Origin: Flavobacteriaceae bacterium MAR_2010_188
GTDB taxonomy: Bacteria > Bacteroidota > Bacteroidia > Flavobacteriales > Flavobacteriaceae
Reading direction: 5' to 3'
Assembly: GCA_900104375.1 (NCBI GenBank)
Contig: LT629302.1
Span: 1,178,001 to 1,242,000 of the forward strand
Length of the DNA: 64,000 bases
Positions 26,326 to 35,886 of this stretch are shown one piece after another. Below the pieces are notes generated by a model, which ran no database searches, was not told the origin of the DNA, and worked only from the letters and a program-made list of their open reading frames with translations. Position 1 is the first letter of the stretch, and every line of letters starts with the position of its first letter. The translations under genes and the position numbers were made by a program.

Positions 26326-27495
26326 CTAGGAAATTGAATTATTTTCCGATTTTAATAAAGTTATTTCATAATTATTCAAAACGAAATCGTTTAAGTAGCC
26401 AATTCGCAATGAATCTCCATTAGCACCCGATACTTCATTACCATTGGCCTGGATCTCGTGATGTCCATAATAATCCTCCAATCCTGAAATTTTCTCAAGT
26501 TTCGGTATAAATTCAATTTTTTGGTTTTTTAATATTTCTAGAAATTGAAAGCCTAAATCCACCAAATTATCTTCATTTTTAATTTTCGCACTTCTGATAA
26601 TGACGTCTAAAAAGAGTTTTTCATTTTGGGGAATGTCGAAGTAATTTTTGTAATCTATATTCTGGTATGAAGAATTTGAAATCAGCTCTACAGACTTGAG
26701 CAAGCACGCATAGATTAGGTAACGCGTATACTCTCGATCATAATCATTACTAAAATGGCCCGCTTCGAATAAAATCGTAGGTACGCCTTTACTTTGAAAA
26801 TAATCTCCCACGCAATTTATATTAAAACTATCATCGTAAACACCAACGCAGCCCGGTATTATTTCGCTCATCAAATTATTTAATCCTGAAATTATAGACA
26901 TCGCATCTTTTCTGTTTTTAGTTATCGACCGTTCTTCATCTTGAGTTGGCGCTAAAAAGGAAATCGTAGCAGGTTTAGGATATTTTCCCGCAGAAAATAT
27001 AGTGCGTTGGTCATGAAGATTAAAACAGAAATCAGGCTTAAAGGAATCAAAGCACTTTCTCAAAACCTGACTTTCTAGCTGGCTTAGTGATTGCGCATCA
27101 CGGTTTAAATCGATATCATTAGCATTATTTCTCGTATAAAGTCTCGCACCATCGGGATTCAACATCGGGATAATCCCGATGGTACACGAAGATTTTACGC
27201 CTTCTATAAATAACTCTTCAGAATTTAAAAGCGTATTACATAAGTCAAAAACTGCTTTTGTTGTGGTCGATTCATTTCCGTGCATTTGTGACCAGAAAAG
27301 AATTCGTTTTATTCCATTTCCGATTTGGATAAAATTAATTGGAAGACCTTTTTCAGAATTACCGATTTGCACCACTGAAGTTTTTTTCGCTACTCTTTTC
27401 AGCGGGTTACTTATAATGTTAGAGGTTATATATCTACCAAACAAATCTTGTTCTTTATTGCGTAAAAATAGTGCTTCAATTTCCTTTAATTCCAT
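26326..27495 (-). CDS. M14-family zinc carboxypeptidase
   Basis: Protein of 389 residues with an M14 metallopeptidase domain: HGNESTTTKA (zinc ligands His and Glu, about residue 74), NPDGARLYTRNN and LNRDA, NLHDQRT (third ligand His, about 163) and the downstream LFEAGHFSNDYDRE with the catalytic Glu region. There is no signal peptide, so it is probably cytosolic, unlike secreted digestive carboxypeptidases. It is divergent from an HTH regulator gene; both promoters carry TGTAAACAA sites. Confidence 0.88.
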   Translation of the reverse strand: MELKEIEALFLRNKEQDLFGRYITSNIISNPLKRVAKKTSVVQIGNSEKGLPINFIQIGNGIKRILFWSQMHGNESTTTKAVFDLCNTLLNSEELFIEGVKSSCTIGIIPMLNPDGARLYTRNNANDIDLNRDAQSLSQLESQVLRKCFDSFKPDFCFNLHDQRTIFSAGKYPKPATISFLAPTQDEERSITKNRKDAMSIISGLNNLMSEIIPGCVGVYDDSFNINCVGDYFQSKGVPTILFEAGHFSNDYDREYTRYLIYACLLKSVELISNSSYQNIDYKNYFDIPQNEKLFLDVIIRSAKIKNEDNLVDLGFQFLEILKNQKIEFIPKLEKISGLEDYYGHHEIQANGNEVSGANGDSLRIGYLNDFVLNNYEITLLKSENNSIS

Positions 27496-27517
27496 ACCAA
27501 TTTATAATGGTTATAAA

Positions 27518-27585
27518 TGTAAACAAATGTAATGTTACAATTGTAAACAATACAAAATAAGGGAATTGTACACTTATGTAAACAA
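27518..27585. promoter_or_regulatory. Three TGTAAACAA operator-like repeats plus M14-gene -7 box
   Basis: TGTAAACAA occurs at 27518-27526, 27542-27550 and 27577-27585, the second extended to the 12-bp palindrome TTACAATTGTAA (27535-27546). On the minus strand TACATTTG (27531-27524) is an exact -7 box for the M14 gene and overlaps the first repeat. The 300-bp intergenic region holds no gene; it is AT-rich and consists of these sites and the divergent promoters. A bound repressor here would block M14 transcription. Confidence 0.6.
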
Positions 27586-27781
27586 TGACCTAATATTCAG
27601 TTCTATAAATTCATCTTTATACCACATTATTTTGTTGAATATTAATTTACATATGTTGTTTATTGTTAATCAATATATAAGATATATTTTATTAAAGTAA
27701 TTATTTAAACTATTTCAACGGATTATAAAAAATTTGATAGCATTTGATAATAAAATTGCAAGACGCATCCTGATATTTACT

Positions 27782-27795
27782 TATATTTGTTTACA
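27782..27795 (+). promoter_or_regulatory. -7 box and inverted operator copy at the HTH gene start
   Basis: TATATTTG (27782-27789) is an exact -7 box, with a TTG 23 nt upstream (27756-27758). It overlaps TTGTTTACA (27787-27795), the reverse complement of TGTAAACAA, which abuts the ATG at 27796. The predicted mRNA is leaderless or nearly so. The site suits autoregulation by the encoded HTH protein. Confidence 0.6.
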
Positions 27796-28170
27796 ATGAT
27801 AAACAGCGATGATTTTTCAAAGAGGTTGCAAAAAGTAATCGACTATTATGGCGAAAGTGCCTCCTCCTTTTCAGATAAAATTGGGGTGCAGCGTTCTAGT
27901 ATTTCGCACATACTTTCTGGTAGAAATAAACCAAGTTTAGATTTTGTATTAAAGATTCTCGGAACCTATCCAGAAGTGGAATTGTATTGGCTCTTAAATG
28001 GCAAGGGAAATTTTCCGAATGTTGAATCTGTCAACAAAGAAGAAGTCGCTCATAAAAAGGAATCAAAAATCACGAAAGTCTCCTCCGTTCTATCTAACGA
28101 AACTAAATCCATCGATAAAATTGTGATTTTTTATACCGATGGCACATTTAAGAATTATCAGCCAAATTAG
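27796..28170 (+). CDS. XRE-type helix-turn-helix regulator
   Basis: Protein of 124 residues. The N-terminal HTH (about 5-60) reads FSKRLQKVIDYYGESASSF and RSSISHILSGRNKPSLDF, the classic Cro/C1 fold. The C-terminal half is polar, Lys/Ser/Glu-rich, and ends in a short conserved segment IDKIVIFYTDGTFKNYQ. No effector domain is recognisable. It is divergent from the M14 peptidase gene and is preceded by a repeated operator-like element; autoregulation and control of the peptidase gene are inferred. Confidence 0.88.
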   Translation: MINSDDFSKRLQKVIDYYGESASSFSDKIGVQRSSISHILSGRNKPSLDFVLKILGTYPEVELYWLLNGKGNFPNVESVNKEEVAHKKESKITKVSSVLSNETKSIDKIVIFYTDGTFKNYQPN

Positions 28171-28282
28171 CATTCACCATTAGTATTTTGATTTAGGAAT
28201 GAGATATTTAATCCGAGTAAGAAAAATTCTTCTAGAGCAACGAGGTAGTTGTGGTTTCGCTAACTTTGATATAAAACCTTTG

Positions 28283-28669
28283 ATGCCTAGAATATTCCAA
28301 TTAATCCCATTGTTATTCTTTCTTAATTGCTACAACGTAGAGAGAAACTGTGAAGATTACGAAACTGGAACTTTCAAATTTACTTACGAAGTAAAAGGTA
28401 AAGAGGTGACCACTACATTCAAGCGAACTGAAGATTTAAATATAGATTATCTAGAAAAAGGGAATGACACGGCTTCAATACGATGGATTAATGCATGCGA
28501 ATTCATACAAAAGGATATCAATCCACAAAATAAAAGCGAAGAACAGTCGGTCCACTTTAAAATCCTAAGTACCACCGATAATTCGTATACCTTCGAGTAT
28601 AGTTTGGCAATAAAACCGACCAACAAAGCTCACCGCGTAGAACGAGGGACGGCCTTTAAAATTGACTGA
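28283..28669 (+). CDS. Conserved flavobacterial lipoprotein
   Basis: Protein of 128 residues; MPRIFQLIPLLFFLNC is a lipoprotein signal with Cys16 at the lipobox. The rest (NVERNCEDYETGTFKF, SIRWINACEFI, FEYSLAIKPTN) is a small beta-rich domain. The frame is open 28 codons further upstream, but that part is not signal-like. From memory, members of this family are sometimes named DNA topoisomerase IV in databases, which their sequence does not support; the parE/parC genes two genes away may explain the label. Function unknown. Confidence 0.75.
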   Translation: MPRIFQLIPLLFFLNCYNVERNCEDYETGTFKFTYEVKGKEVTTTFKRTEDLNIDYLEKGNDTASIRWINACEFIQKDINPQNKSEEQSVHFKILSTTDNSYTFEYSLAIKPTNKAHRVERGTAFKID

Positions 28670-28670
28670 T

Positions 28671-29483
28671 ATGTTAGATTTTCTACTTTCCTCCGATGCT
28701 ATAATTGCACTATTTACCTTAACATTTCTTGAGATTATCTTAGGAATAGATAACATAGTATTTATTTCTATTGCCGCCAATAAATTGCCAGAACATCAAA
28801 GAGCTAAAGTGACAAGGTATGGTTTGCTCCTTGCGATGGTACAAAGGGTGATATTATTGTTTTTTGTGTCGTTTCTTGTAAGCCTTAGCGATCCTTTCTG
28901 GATAATTGATTTGGGCTGGTTTGTCCATCATATGAGCTGGCAAAGTATCATACTTTTTGTAGGCGGTTTATTTTTAATCTATAAAAGCACATCCGAAATT
29001 CGTGACAAGGTAGAAACTCCACAACATGATGAAACCATTATAAAGAACAAAAAGATTAAAACGCTAAAAAGTGCAATCATTCAAATTTTATTGATTGATT
29101 TTATCTTTTCAATTGATTCAATCTTGACTGCTGTAGGAATGACCAATGGACTGTCCGAAAACCAAAATCACAACTTATTACTTATGATTTTGGCGGTCGT
29201 CATATCTATCGGAATCATGATAAAATTTGCCAATCCTATACGAGAGTTTATAAACTTACACCCAAGTATGCAGATATTAGGACTCTCCTTTCTAATTCTA
29301 ATCGGTTTTATGCTGATTACAGAAGCTGGGCATCTATCTGAGACGCAATTCTTCGGAAAAGGTATTGGCGCAATTCCTAAAGGGTATCTTTATTTTGCGA
29401 TTACTTTTTCTCTTTTGGTTGAATTTCTCAATTATAAAATGGTCAAGAGAAAAGATGATAATAAGAGTAATAGTGAAGATTAA
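28671..29483 (+). CDS. TerC-family integral membrane protein
   Basis: TerC/Alx family protein of 270 residues with seven or so membrane helices. Hallmarks are FLEIILGIDNIVFIS near residue 20 and DFIFSIDSILTAVGM near 145, each with conserved acidic residues in helices thought to bind or move divalent metal, especially manganese. The ATG at 28671, one base after the lipoprotein stop, is preferred to an in-frame TTG at 28662. Convergent with parC, overlapping by 4 bp. Confidence 0.92.
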   Translation: MLDFLLSSDAIIALFTLTFLEIILGIDNIVFISIAANKLPEHQRAKVTRYGLLLAMVQRVILLFFVSFLVSLSDPFWIIDLGWFVHHMSWQSIILFVGGLFLIYKSTSEIRDKVETPQHDETIIKNKKIKTLKSAIIQILLIDFIFSIDSILTAVGMTNGLSENQNHNLLLMILAVVISIGIMIKFANPIREFINLHPSMQILGLSFLILIGFMLITEAGHLSETQFFGKGIGAIPKGYLYFAITFSLLVEFLNYKMVKRKDDNKSNSED

Positions 29484-32125
29484 AAAAGCTTAGCTTGGCC
29501 GGTATCATCATATTTTCCATCTGAATCATTTTCATTATCTGTGGTTGAAGTTGAAATATTTTCATCGCCTACCTCTTTTTCATCTACAACTTCAATCTCA
29601 GTTGCCGGGGTAGTTTCTGGAGGATCAAAAGGAATTGGTTCGAGTAGATTAATTTGCATAACCTTCTCTTTTGTAAGTTGATTGCCGAGTGCGGTTATAC
29701 CTTTAATTGAAATGAACTCTTCAAGGTTTATAGATTCATTTTCTTTTCTGTCCTTCCCTCTATCCTTTACAAAAACCATTTCTGCCATTGGTTTCCAGTC
29801 GGTGGAAACAATTTCAAGATGGGATTTAGGATGGTCTGAAATAAATAATTCATCCTTACTTTCATTTTCAACCAAAAATCGCTTCACGTAATAACGTTCC
29901 TTTTCACCATCGTAATAAATTGCGGAAATCGGCTTATTTGGTATCCATTTTTCTAGGACAATCATGTCCTCATCAAAACGGGTAGTGATTTCAGGTTTAA
30001 CGGTTTTGACGATTCCAGATTGTTTGATAATCAATAATCTATCTTCCCCCCTAAAAGCACCAAGTAAATCACCTCTACCATCGACATTAAGTCTCTGCAC
30101 CGTATCATCGAACCAGATTTTTCTAGGTTTTAAAGTTGAAATCCCCTTTTCCTTAAGTTCAATTTTCTTAACCGGGTGTTTGGTAACCATATTTCCTCTG
30201 GAACTTCTACCTTTTATTAGAACTTCAGCAAAATCTATGTCCCACTTCAATTTTTTAATTTTGCCTGCCTGCCTTAAAAAGACTGTAACAATCTCTGCTT
30301 CGCCATTAGGATTTGCAGAGAAATACCAGACAGTAGAACCTTTTGAGCCTTTTGTAAGATCATATTCACGATCCCTGGTTATTGAAGTAACCGCAAAACG
30401 CTTGATATAGGTTGGCCCACCTTTACCATCGCGATAAACCATATTATAAATGGTTCTCTTATCTTTTTTCTTAAAAACTGCAACGTGAATAATATCTTTC
30501 CCGATAAAGGTCTTGGCATCTACTTTTGTAACCATCATGATGCCATCTTTTGTAAATACAATGATGTCATCGATGTCACTACAATCGCCAACATATTCGT
30601 CTCTTTTTAATGAGGTTCCTACAAAACCTTCAGCGCGATTTACGTACAATTTAGTGTTTCTAATAATCACTTTGGTTGCATCTACATCATCAAAAATCCT
30701 GATTTCGGTCTTTCTCTCACGACCCTTGCCATAATCATTTTTTAAACGAGCGAAGTAATTGATTGCGTATTGGATAAGATTATCTAGATAACGTTTTACT
30801 TCAGCTATCTGTTCTTCTAAAGCATCAATTTTTTGCTGTGCTTTATCGATATCAAATTTAGAAATTCTCTTAATCCTAATTTCAGTAAGCCTCACTATAT
30901 CATCTTCTGTGACTGCTCGCTTTAAATGGGTGGTAAAAGGTTTCAATCCATCATCGATGGCTCTAATAACACCTTCCCAAGTTTCCTCTTCTTCAATATC
31001 GCGGTAAATCCTATTTTCGATAAATATTCGTTCTAAAGATGCAAAATGCCATTGCTCTTCAAACTCACCTAATTTTATCTCTAATTCAGCTTTTAATAGC
31101 TCAACAGTGTTGTCGGTAGAACGACGAAGCATTTCCGTTACTCCGACAAAAAGCGGACGATTATCTTCAATAACGCATCCCAAAGGCGAAATGGACGTTT
31201 CACAGCTCGTAAAAGCATAAAGAGCATCAATCGTCTTATCGGGAGAAATCCCAGATGGCAGATGCACTAATATTTCTACTTCTGCTGCCGTATTATCTTC
31301 AATCTTTTTAATCTTAATCTTGCCCTTGTCATTGGCTTTTAAAATCGAATCAATTAAAGAGGTTGTATTGGTGCTAAACGGTATTTCCGTGATGACTAAT
31401 GTATTTTTATCTAAGGTTGAAATCCTTGCCCGAATCCTCGCCCTTCCGCCTCGCAAACCGTCGTTATAGTTCGTGAAATCCGCTATACCAGCGGTTGGAA
31501 AATCAGGATATATTTTGAAACGTTTCCCTTGTAGATGCTTAATGGAGGCATCAATCAGTTCAATAAAATTATGAGGCAGAATTTTTGTGCTTAAACCAAC
31601 CGCAATCCCTTCGCCTCCTTGAGCCAAAAGAAGCGGAAACATCACCGGAAGATTTACCGGTTCTTTTCTTCTACCGTCGTAACTAGCTTGCCATTCAGTT
31701 ATTTTTGGATTATAAACAACATCTAATGCGAATTTGGATAAACGCGCCTCAATATATCTTGAAGCTGCAGCACTATCTCCGGTAAGAATATTTCCCCAGT
31801 TACCCTGGGTATCGATCAATAAGTCTTTTTGGCCAATTTGCACCATCGCGTCAGCAATACTGGCATCACCGTGAGGGTGATATTGCATGGTATGTCCAAC
31901 AATATTTGCAACTTTACTATAGCGTCCATCATCCAAATCCTTCATAGAATGCATGATTCTACGCTGCACCGGTTTAAACCCATCTTCAATGGCCGGTACC
32001 GCTCGCTCCAGAATTACATAAGATGCATAATCTAAAAACCAGTCTTTATACATTCCCGTAATTCGGGTAATGGTTTCCTGATTTTCTTCCGGATTTTCTA
32101 TCGGCTCATCATCGTCCTCAATCAT
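29480..32125 (-). CDS. parC: DNA topoisomerase IV subunit A
   Basis: Type IIA topoisomerase A subunit of 881 residues for chromosome decatenation. The catalytic Tyr is in AAASRYIEARLSKF near residue 125; HPHGDASIADAM precedes it. A coiled-coil segment (about 430-460), beta-pinwheel C-terminal domain and a Glu/Asp/Thr-rich acidic tail follow. Pairing with parE as Topo IV rather than gyrase rests on the absence of a GyrA box and on genome layout. Its start overlaps the stop of a membrane-protein gene by 4 bp. Confidence 0.93.
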   Translation of the reverse strand: MIEDDDEPIENPEENQETITRITGMYKDWFLDYASYVILERAVPAIEDGFKPVQRRIMHSMKDLDDGRYSKVANIVGHTMQYHPHGDASIADAMVQIGQKDLLIDTQGNWGNILTGDSAAASRYIEARLSKFALDVVYNPKITEWQASYDGRRKEPVNLPVMFPLLLAQGGEGIAVGLSTKILPHNFIELIDASIKHLQGKRFKIYPDFPTAGIADFTNYNDGLRGGRARIRARISTLDKNTLVITEIPFSTNTTSLIDSILKANDKGKIKIKKIEDNTAAEVEILVHLPSGISPDKTIDALYAFTSCETSISPLGCVIEDNRPLFVGVTEMLRRSTDNTVELLKAELEIKLGEFEEQWHFASLERIFIENRIYRDIEEEETWEGVIRAIDDGLKPFTTHLKRAVTEDDIVRLTEIRIKRISKFDIDKAQQKIDALEEQIAEVKRYLDNLIQYAINYFARLKNDYGKGRERKTEIRIFDDVDATKVIIRNTKLYVNRAEGFVGTSLKRDEYVGDCSDIDDIIVFTKDGIMMVTKVDAKTFIGKDIIHVAVFKKKDKRTIYNMVYRDGKGGPTYIKRFAVTSITRDREYDLTKGSKGSTVWYFSANPNGEAEIVTVFLRQAGKIKKLKWDIDFAEVLIKGRSSRGNMVTKHPVKKIELKEKGISTLKPRKIWFDDTVQRLNVDGRGDLLGAFRGEDRLLIIKQSGIVKTVKPEITTRFDEDMIVLEKWIPNKPISAIYYDGEKERYYVKRFLVENESKDELFISDHPKSHLEIVSTDWKPMAEMVFVKDRGKDRKENESINLEEFISIKGITALGNQLTKEKVMQINLLEPIPFDPPETTPATEIEVVDEKEVGDENISTSTTDNENDSDGKYDDTGQAKLF

Positions 32126-32607
32126 TGTTTATGTAGTTTTCTATTTTCCTTAATTATTTTACTGAGGGATTGTTTAATATATTTTCTTTTCTTCCTGGTT
32201 ACCAGAGTAACGTTGAAGGTGTATTTTTTTTTAGAACCCGTGCTTCTATTGAGCCAAATGGCCAATTGCTTATATAAAACGTAGTTGTAAATACGGAACT
32301 GAACCAGTTTCTCCTTATCAAATTCTACTTTCTTTTCCCTATAGTTAAAATGATCCGCCAGCAATAAACCTCTATTCAACAAAACTACCTTAACCCCGTC
32401 GCTATCGTATTCAAAATATTTTGAGACAAAATAAACCGATACGAACAGAAAAATAAAAATCCCAAGAATGATGAAAAATGTGAGATACGGGTTTGGAGTT
32501 AAATCTTGAAATGCACTGAATACTGTAGCCAAAAGAATTGAAAGAACAATCAGTATAAAATACACCGAGATAATGATGTTTTTTACTTTTCCATTATTAG
32601 TTCTCAT
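32122..32607 (-). CDS. Two-helix membrane protein between parE and parC
   Basis: Protein of 161 residues with two membrane helices (about 10-32 and 42-63), then a soluble basic region (about 70-161) ending in a Lys/Arg-rich tail. The fold may be PH-like (bPH2/DUF304), but this is only a resemblance. Its ATG overlaps the parE stop by 11 bp and its stop overlaps the parC start by 4 bp, so the three genes are translated as a coupled set. I do not recognise a function. Confidence 0.75.
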   Translation of the reverse strand: MRTNNGKVKNIIISVYFILIVLSILLATVFSAFQDLTPNPYLTFFIILGIFIFLFVSVYFVSKYFEYDSDGVKVVLLNRGLLLADHFNYREKKVEFDKEKLVQFRIYNYVLYKQLAIWLNRSTGSKKKYTFNVTLVTRKKRKYIKQSLSKIIKENRKLHKQ

Positions 32608-34462
32608 TCATCTCCTCCACTAAATCTAATTCAACTTTAAGATTGTTAATAATGAATTCTTGTCGGTCTGGGGTATTTTTTCCCATGTAAAATGATAGTA
32701 AATCTTCAATTGACATATCCTTATCTAACATCACGGGGTCCAGCCTAATATCTTCTCCAATAAAGAACTGAAACTCATCCGGGGATATTTCACCTAACCC
32801 TTTAAATCGGGTAATCTCTGGTTTCGGTTTAAGCTTCTCAATTGCCTCTCTTCTTTCTAAATCAGAATAACAGTAAATGGTTTCCTTTTTATTTCTAACC
32901 CTGAATAATGGAGTTTGTAAAATATATAAATGTCCTTCTTTTATAATTTCGGGAAAGAATTGCAAAAAGAATGTAATCAGCAACAATCGAATGTGCATAC
33001 CATCAACATCGGCATCTGTTGCGATTACCACGTAATTATATCGAAGGTCTTCCATGGAATCTTCAATATTTAATGCCGCTTGAAGAAGATTGAATTCCTC
33101 ATTTTCATAAACTATTTTCTTAGTAAGGCCATAGCAGTTTAGCGGCTTACCTTTTAAGCTGAAAACAGCTTGTGTATTCACATCACGCGATTTGGTAATG
33201 CTACCTGAAGCAGAATCTCCCTCAGTAATGAACAATGTAGTCTCTAAATTCCTTTCGTTCTTGGTATCGCCAAAATGAACCCTACAATCGCGTAGTTTTT
33301 TATTATGAACACTGGCCTTTTTTGCCCGATCACGAGCAAGCTTTCTTATACCTGAGAGTTCTTTACGCTCTCTCTCGGCTTGCATAATCTTTTTATGGAT
33401 TTTCTCTGCGACATCGGTATTTTTGTGCAGATAGTTATCTAAATGTCGTTTTACAAAATCGTTAATGTAAGTCCTAACAGTTGGTAGTTTGCCTCCCATA
33501 TCAGTAGACCCTAATTTAGTTTTGGTCTGACTTTCAAAAATCGGTTCCATAACCTTAATTGAAATCGCGGTTACAACTGATTTCCTAACATCCGAAGCAT
33601 CATAATTCTTTCCAAAGAATTCTCTAATGGTTTTAACGAGTGCCTCTCTATATGCTGCGAGATGGGTACCTCCTTGGGTCGTGTTCTGACCGTTTACAAA
33701 AGAATGATATTCTTCGCTATATTGGGTTTTGCTGTGAGTTAATGCTATTTCAATATCATCACCTTTAAGATGAATAATCGGATAAAGTCTATCCGATTCA
33801 GCTATATTTTCTGATAAAAGGTCTTTAAGACCATGTTCACTGTAATATTTCTCACCGTTGAAAAGAATGGTCAGTCCAGGATTAAGATAAACATAGTTCT
33901 TGAGCATTTTAATGACGTACTCATTCCTATACTTATAATTCTTGAAAATAGATTCATCCGGAATAAAAGTAACCTTGGTTCCTTTTCGTCTAGAAGTATC
34001 ATCAAGTAAATCCTGATTGGTGAGATTTCCCTGCTCAAATTCGGCCGAAGCAGATTTGTTGTCTCTGGTCGATTCTACCCTAAAATAAGAAGATAAGGCG
34101 TTTACCGCTTTAGTACCAACCCCGTTAAGTCCCACCGACTTTTTAAAAGCCTTAGAATCATACTTCCCCCCAGTATTCATTTTGGAAACAACGTCCACCA
34201 CTTTACCAAGAGGAATGCCACGACCATAATCGCGGACAATTACGCGCTCACCTTGAATTGAGACTTTAATGGTCTTACCAGCTCCCATGACGTATTCGTC
34301 AATGGAATTATCTAAAACTTCTTTTACTAGTATATAAATACCATCGTCGGGTGAAGAACCGTCCCCAAGTTTACCGATATACATACCTGGACGCATACGG
34401 ATGTGCTCCTTCCAATCGAGCGATCGTATGTTTTCTTCGGTATATGCGGTTTGTTGAGACAT
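32597..34462 (-). CDS. parE: DNA topoisomerase IV subunit B
   Basis: ATPase subunit of Topo IV, 621 residues from the ATG at 34462 ([12 protein letters not shown]), which is preferred to an upstream in-frame ATG (34507) whose 15 codons are not family-like. The GHKL ATPase has [12 protein letters not shown] and GRGIPLG; the Toprim domain has TEGDSASGS near residue 420 and [10 protein letters not shown] near 490. It heads the parE-membrane protein-parC cluster. Confidence 0.94.
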   Translation of the reverse strand: MSQQTAYTEENIRSLDWKEHIRMRPGMYIGKLGDGSSPDDGIYILVKEVLDNSIDEYVMGAGKTIKVSIQGERVIVRDYGRGIPLGKVVDVVSKMNTGGKYDSKAFKKSVGLNGVGTKAVNALSSYFRVESTRDNKSASAEFEQGNLTNQDLLDDTSRRKGTKVTFIPDESIFKNYKYRNEYVIKMLKNYVYLNPGLTILFNGEKYYSEHGLKDLLSENIAESDRLYPIIHLKGDDIEIALTHSKTQYSEEYHSFVNGQNTTQGGTHLAAYREALVKTIREFFGKNYDASDVRKSVVTAISIKVMEPIFESQTKTKLGSTDMGGKLPTVRTYINDFVKRHLDNYLHKNTDVAEKIHKKIMQAERERKELSGIRKLARDRAKKASVHNKKLRDCRVHFGDTKNERNLETTLFITEGDSASGSITKSRDVNTQAVFSLKGKPLNCYGLTKKIVYENEEFNLLQAALNIEDSMEDLRYNYVVIATDADVDGMHIRLLLITFFLQFFPEIIKEGHLYILQTPLFRVRNKKETIYCYSDLERREAIEKLKPKPEITRFKGLGEISPDEFQFFIGEDIRLDPVMLDKDMSIEDLLSFYMGKNTPDRQEFIINNLKVELDLVEEMNEN

Positions 34463-34592
34463 AAAAGGTGTTGATTTTAATGGTGCGTCGCTAATATAAG
34501 ATAACACATTAAAACATGAAATAAGCCGCGGACAAAGTAATTAACAATAAAAACGGGTGGTTGTTGAGAAATTGGTATTTTGTTCTGAAAAG

Positions 34593-34663
34593 TTGGTTTT
34601 TGGCTTTTGGTTTTTGGAATTTGAATTCTAGCTGCTAGTTTCTAGTTTCTAGTTTCGAAACTA
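34593..34663. repeat. Heptameric tandem repeats and a palindrome spanning the ychF stop
   Basis: Four heptads of TTGGNNT type (TTGGTTT, TTGGCTT, TTGGTTT, TTGGAAT; 34593-34620) are followed by three exact CTAGTTT heptads (34635-34655). The last runs into TAGTTTCGAAACTA (34650-34663), a perfect 14-bp palindrome whose final three bases are the ychF stop codon on the minus strand. The region lies between ychF and parE and may contribute to ychF transcript ending; no U-run follows the palindrome. Confidence 0.75.
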
Positions 34664-35755
34664 AACGTTGAAAAGGAAATGCATAACATCCCCATCCTTA
34701 ACGATATAGTTCTTACCTTCTACTTTCATTTTACCGGCTTCCTTCACCTTAGCTTCACTTCCAAAAGAAACAAAATCTTCGTATCCAATTACCTCAGCTC
34801 TAATAAATCCTTTTTCGAAATCGGTATGGATTACACCGGCGGCTTGAGGTGCGGTAGAACCAATATCGATAGTCCATGCTCTTACTTCCTTAACTCCCGC
34901 TGTAAAATAAGTCTGCTGCTTTAATAATTTATATGCAGAACGAATCAGTTTTGAAGAGCCTGGTTCGTCGAGTCCTATATCTTGTAAAAACATTTGACGC
35001 TCTTCAAAATCATCCAATTCATTAATATCTGCCTCGGTACCGACTGCTAAAACTAAAACTTCTGCGTCTTCATCTTTAACTGCATCCTTAACTTTTTCAA
35101 CAAAAGCATTCCCAGTAACTGCGGCACTCTCATCGACATTACACACATACATCACCGGTTTATCCGTAATGAACTGGGATGGTTTTACAAATTCTTCATA
35201 ATCATCCTCAGCAAATTCTAAAGACCTAACTGATTTTCCTGCATCTAAAGCTGATTTAATCTTCAACAAAACCGCTTCCTCTTTCTGGGCTTCTTTGTTT
35301 CCGGTTTTTGAAGCACGCTTAACTTTTTCTAATTTTTTTTCTACAGTCTCCAAATCCTTCAACTGTAATTCCATATCAATGGTCTCTTTGTCCCTAATCG
35401 GGTCTACACTTCCATCAACATGCACAATATTATCGTCTTCAAAACATCTTAAAACGTGCAAGATCGCATCTGTTTCTCTTATGTTCGCCAAAAACTGATT
35501 TCCCAAACCTTCACCTTTGCTTGCGCCCTTTACAAGGCCAGCAATATCAACAATCTCTACCGTTGCTGGCATTACGCGCTGCGGATTCACCAAAGACTCT
35601 AATTTCTCCAACCTTTTATCCGGTACATTTACAACCCCAATATTAGGCTCTATGGTACAAAATGGGAAATTAGCACTCTGTGCTTTGGCATTGGAAAGAC
35701 AATTAAATAAAGTCGATTTTCCTACGTTCGGTAATCCTACAATTCCGGCTTTCAT
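34661..35755 (-). CDS. ychF: Redox-regulated ribosome-binding GTPase/ATPase YchF
   Basis: Obg-family ATPase/GTPase of 364 residues, associated with ribosomes. G1 is GLPNVGKSTLFN (7-18), G3 DIAGLVKGASKGEGLGN (about 69), then a coiled-coil insertion (about 130-170) and a TGS domain at the C-terminus (GSTAPQAAGVIHTDFEKGF). Length and motifs match the family. A -7 box lies 19 bp upstream of the ATG on the minus strand. Confidence 0.96.
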   Translation of the reverse strand: MKAGIVGLPNVGKSTLFNCLSNAKAQSANFPFCTIEPNIGVVNVPDKRLEKLESLVNPQRVMPATVEIVDIAGLVKGASKGEGLGNQFLANIRETDAILHVLRCFEDDNIVHVDGSVDPIRDKETIDMELQLKDLETVEKKLEKVKRASKTGNKEAQKEEAVLLKIKSALDAGKSVRSLEFAEDDYEEFVKPSQFITDKPVMYVCNVDESAAVTGNAFVEKVKDAVKDEDAEVLVLAVGTEADINELDDFEERQMFLQDIGLDEPGSSKLIRSAYKLLKQQTYFTAGVKEVRAWTIDIGSTAPQAAGVIHTDFEKGFIRAEVIGYEDFVSFGSEAKVKEAGKMKVEGKNYIVKDGDVMHFLFNV

Positions 35756-35773
35756 GATAAATATTTAAGGCTG

Positions 35774-35781
35774 CAAATGTA
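35774..35781 (-). promoter_or_regulatory. -7 box for ychF
   Basis: TACATTTG on the minus strand matches TAnnTTTG; the predicted leader is about 12 nt. Confidence 0.5.
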
Positions 35782-35886
35782 ATTATTTATGAAGACATTA
35801 AACAAGATAAAAAATGCATTGATTTGTGCTTAGTGTGAGTAACAAAACGAAGAGCACATCGTCTATTGAATTATAACACTATCTAC

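Noticed and set aside
28199-28669. Longer start for the lipoprotein, and a topoisomerase function
   Set aside because: The first 28 codons are not signal-like and the lipobox lies after the internal ATG; nothing resembles a topoisomerase domain.
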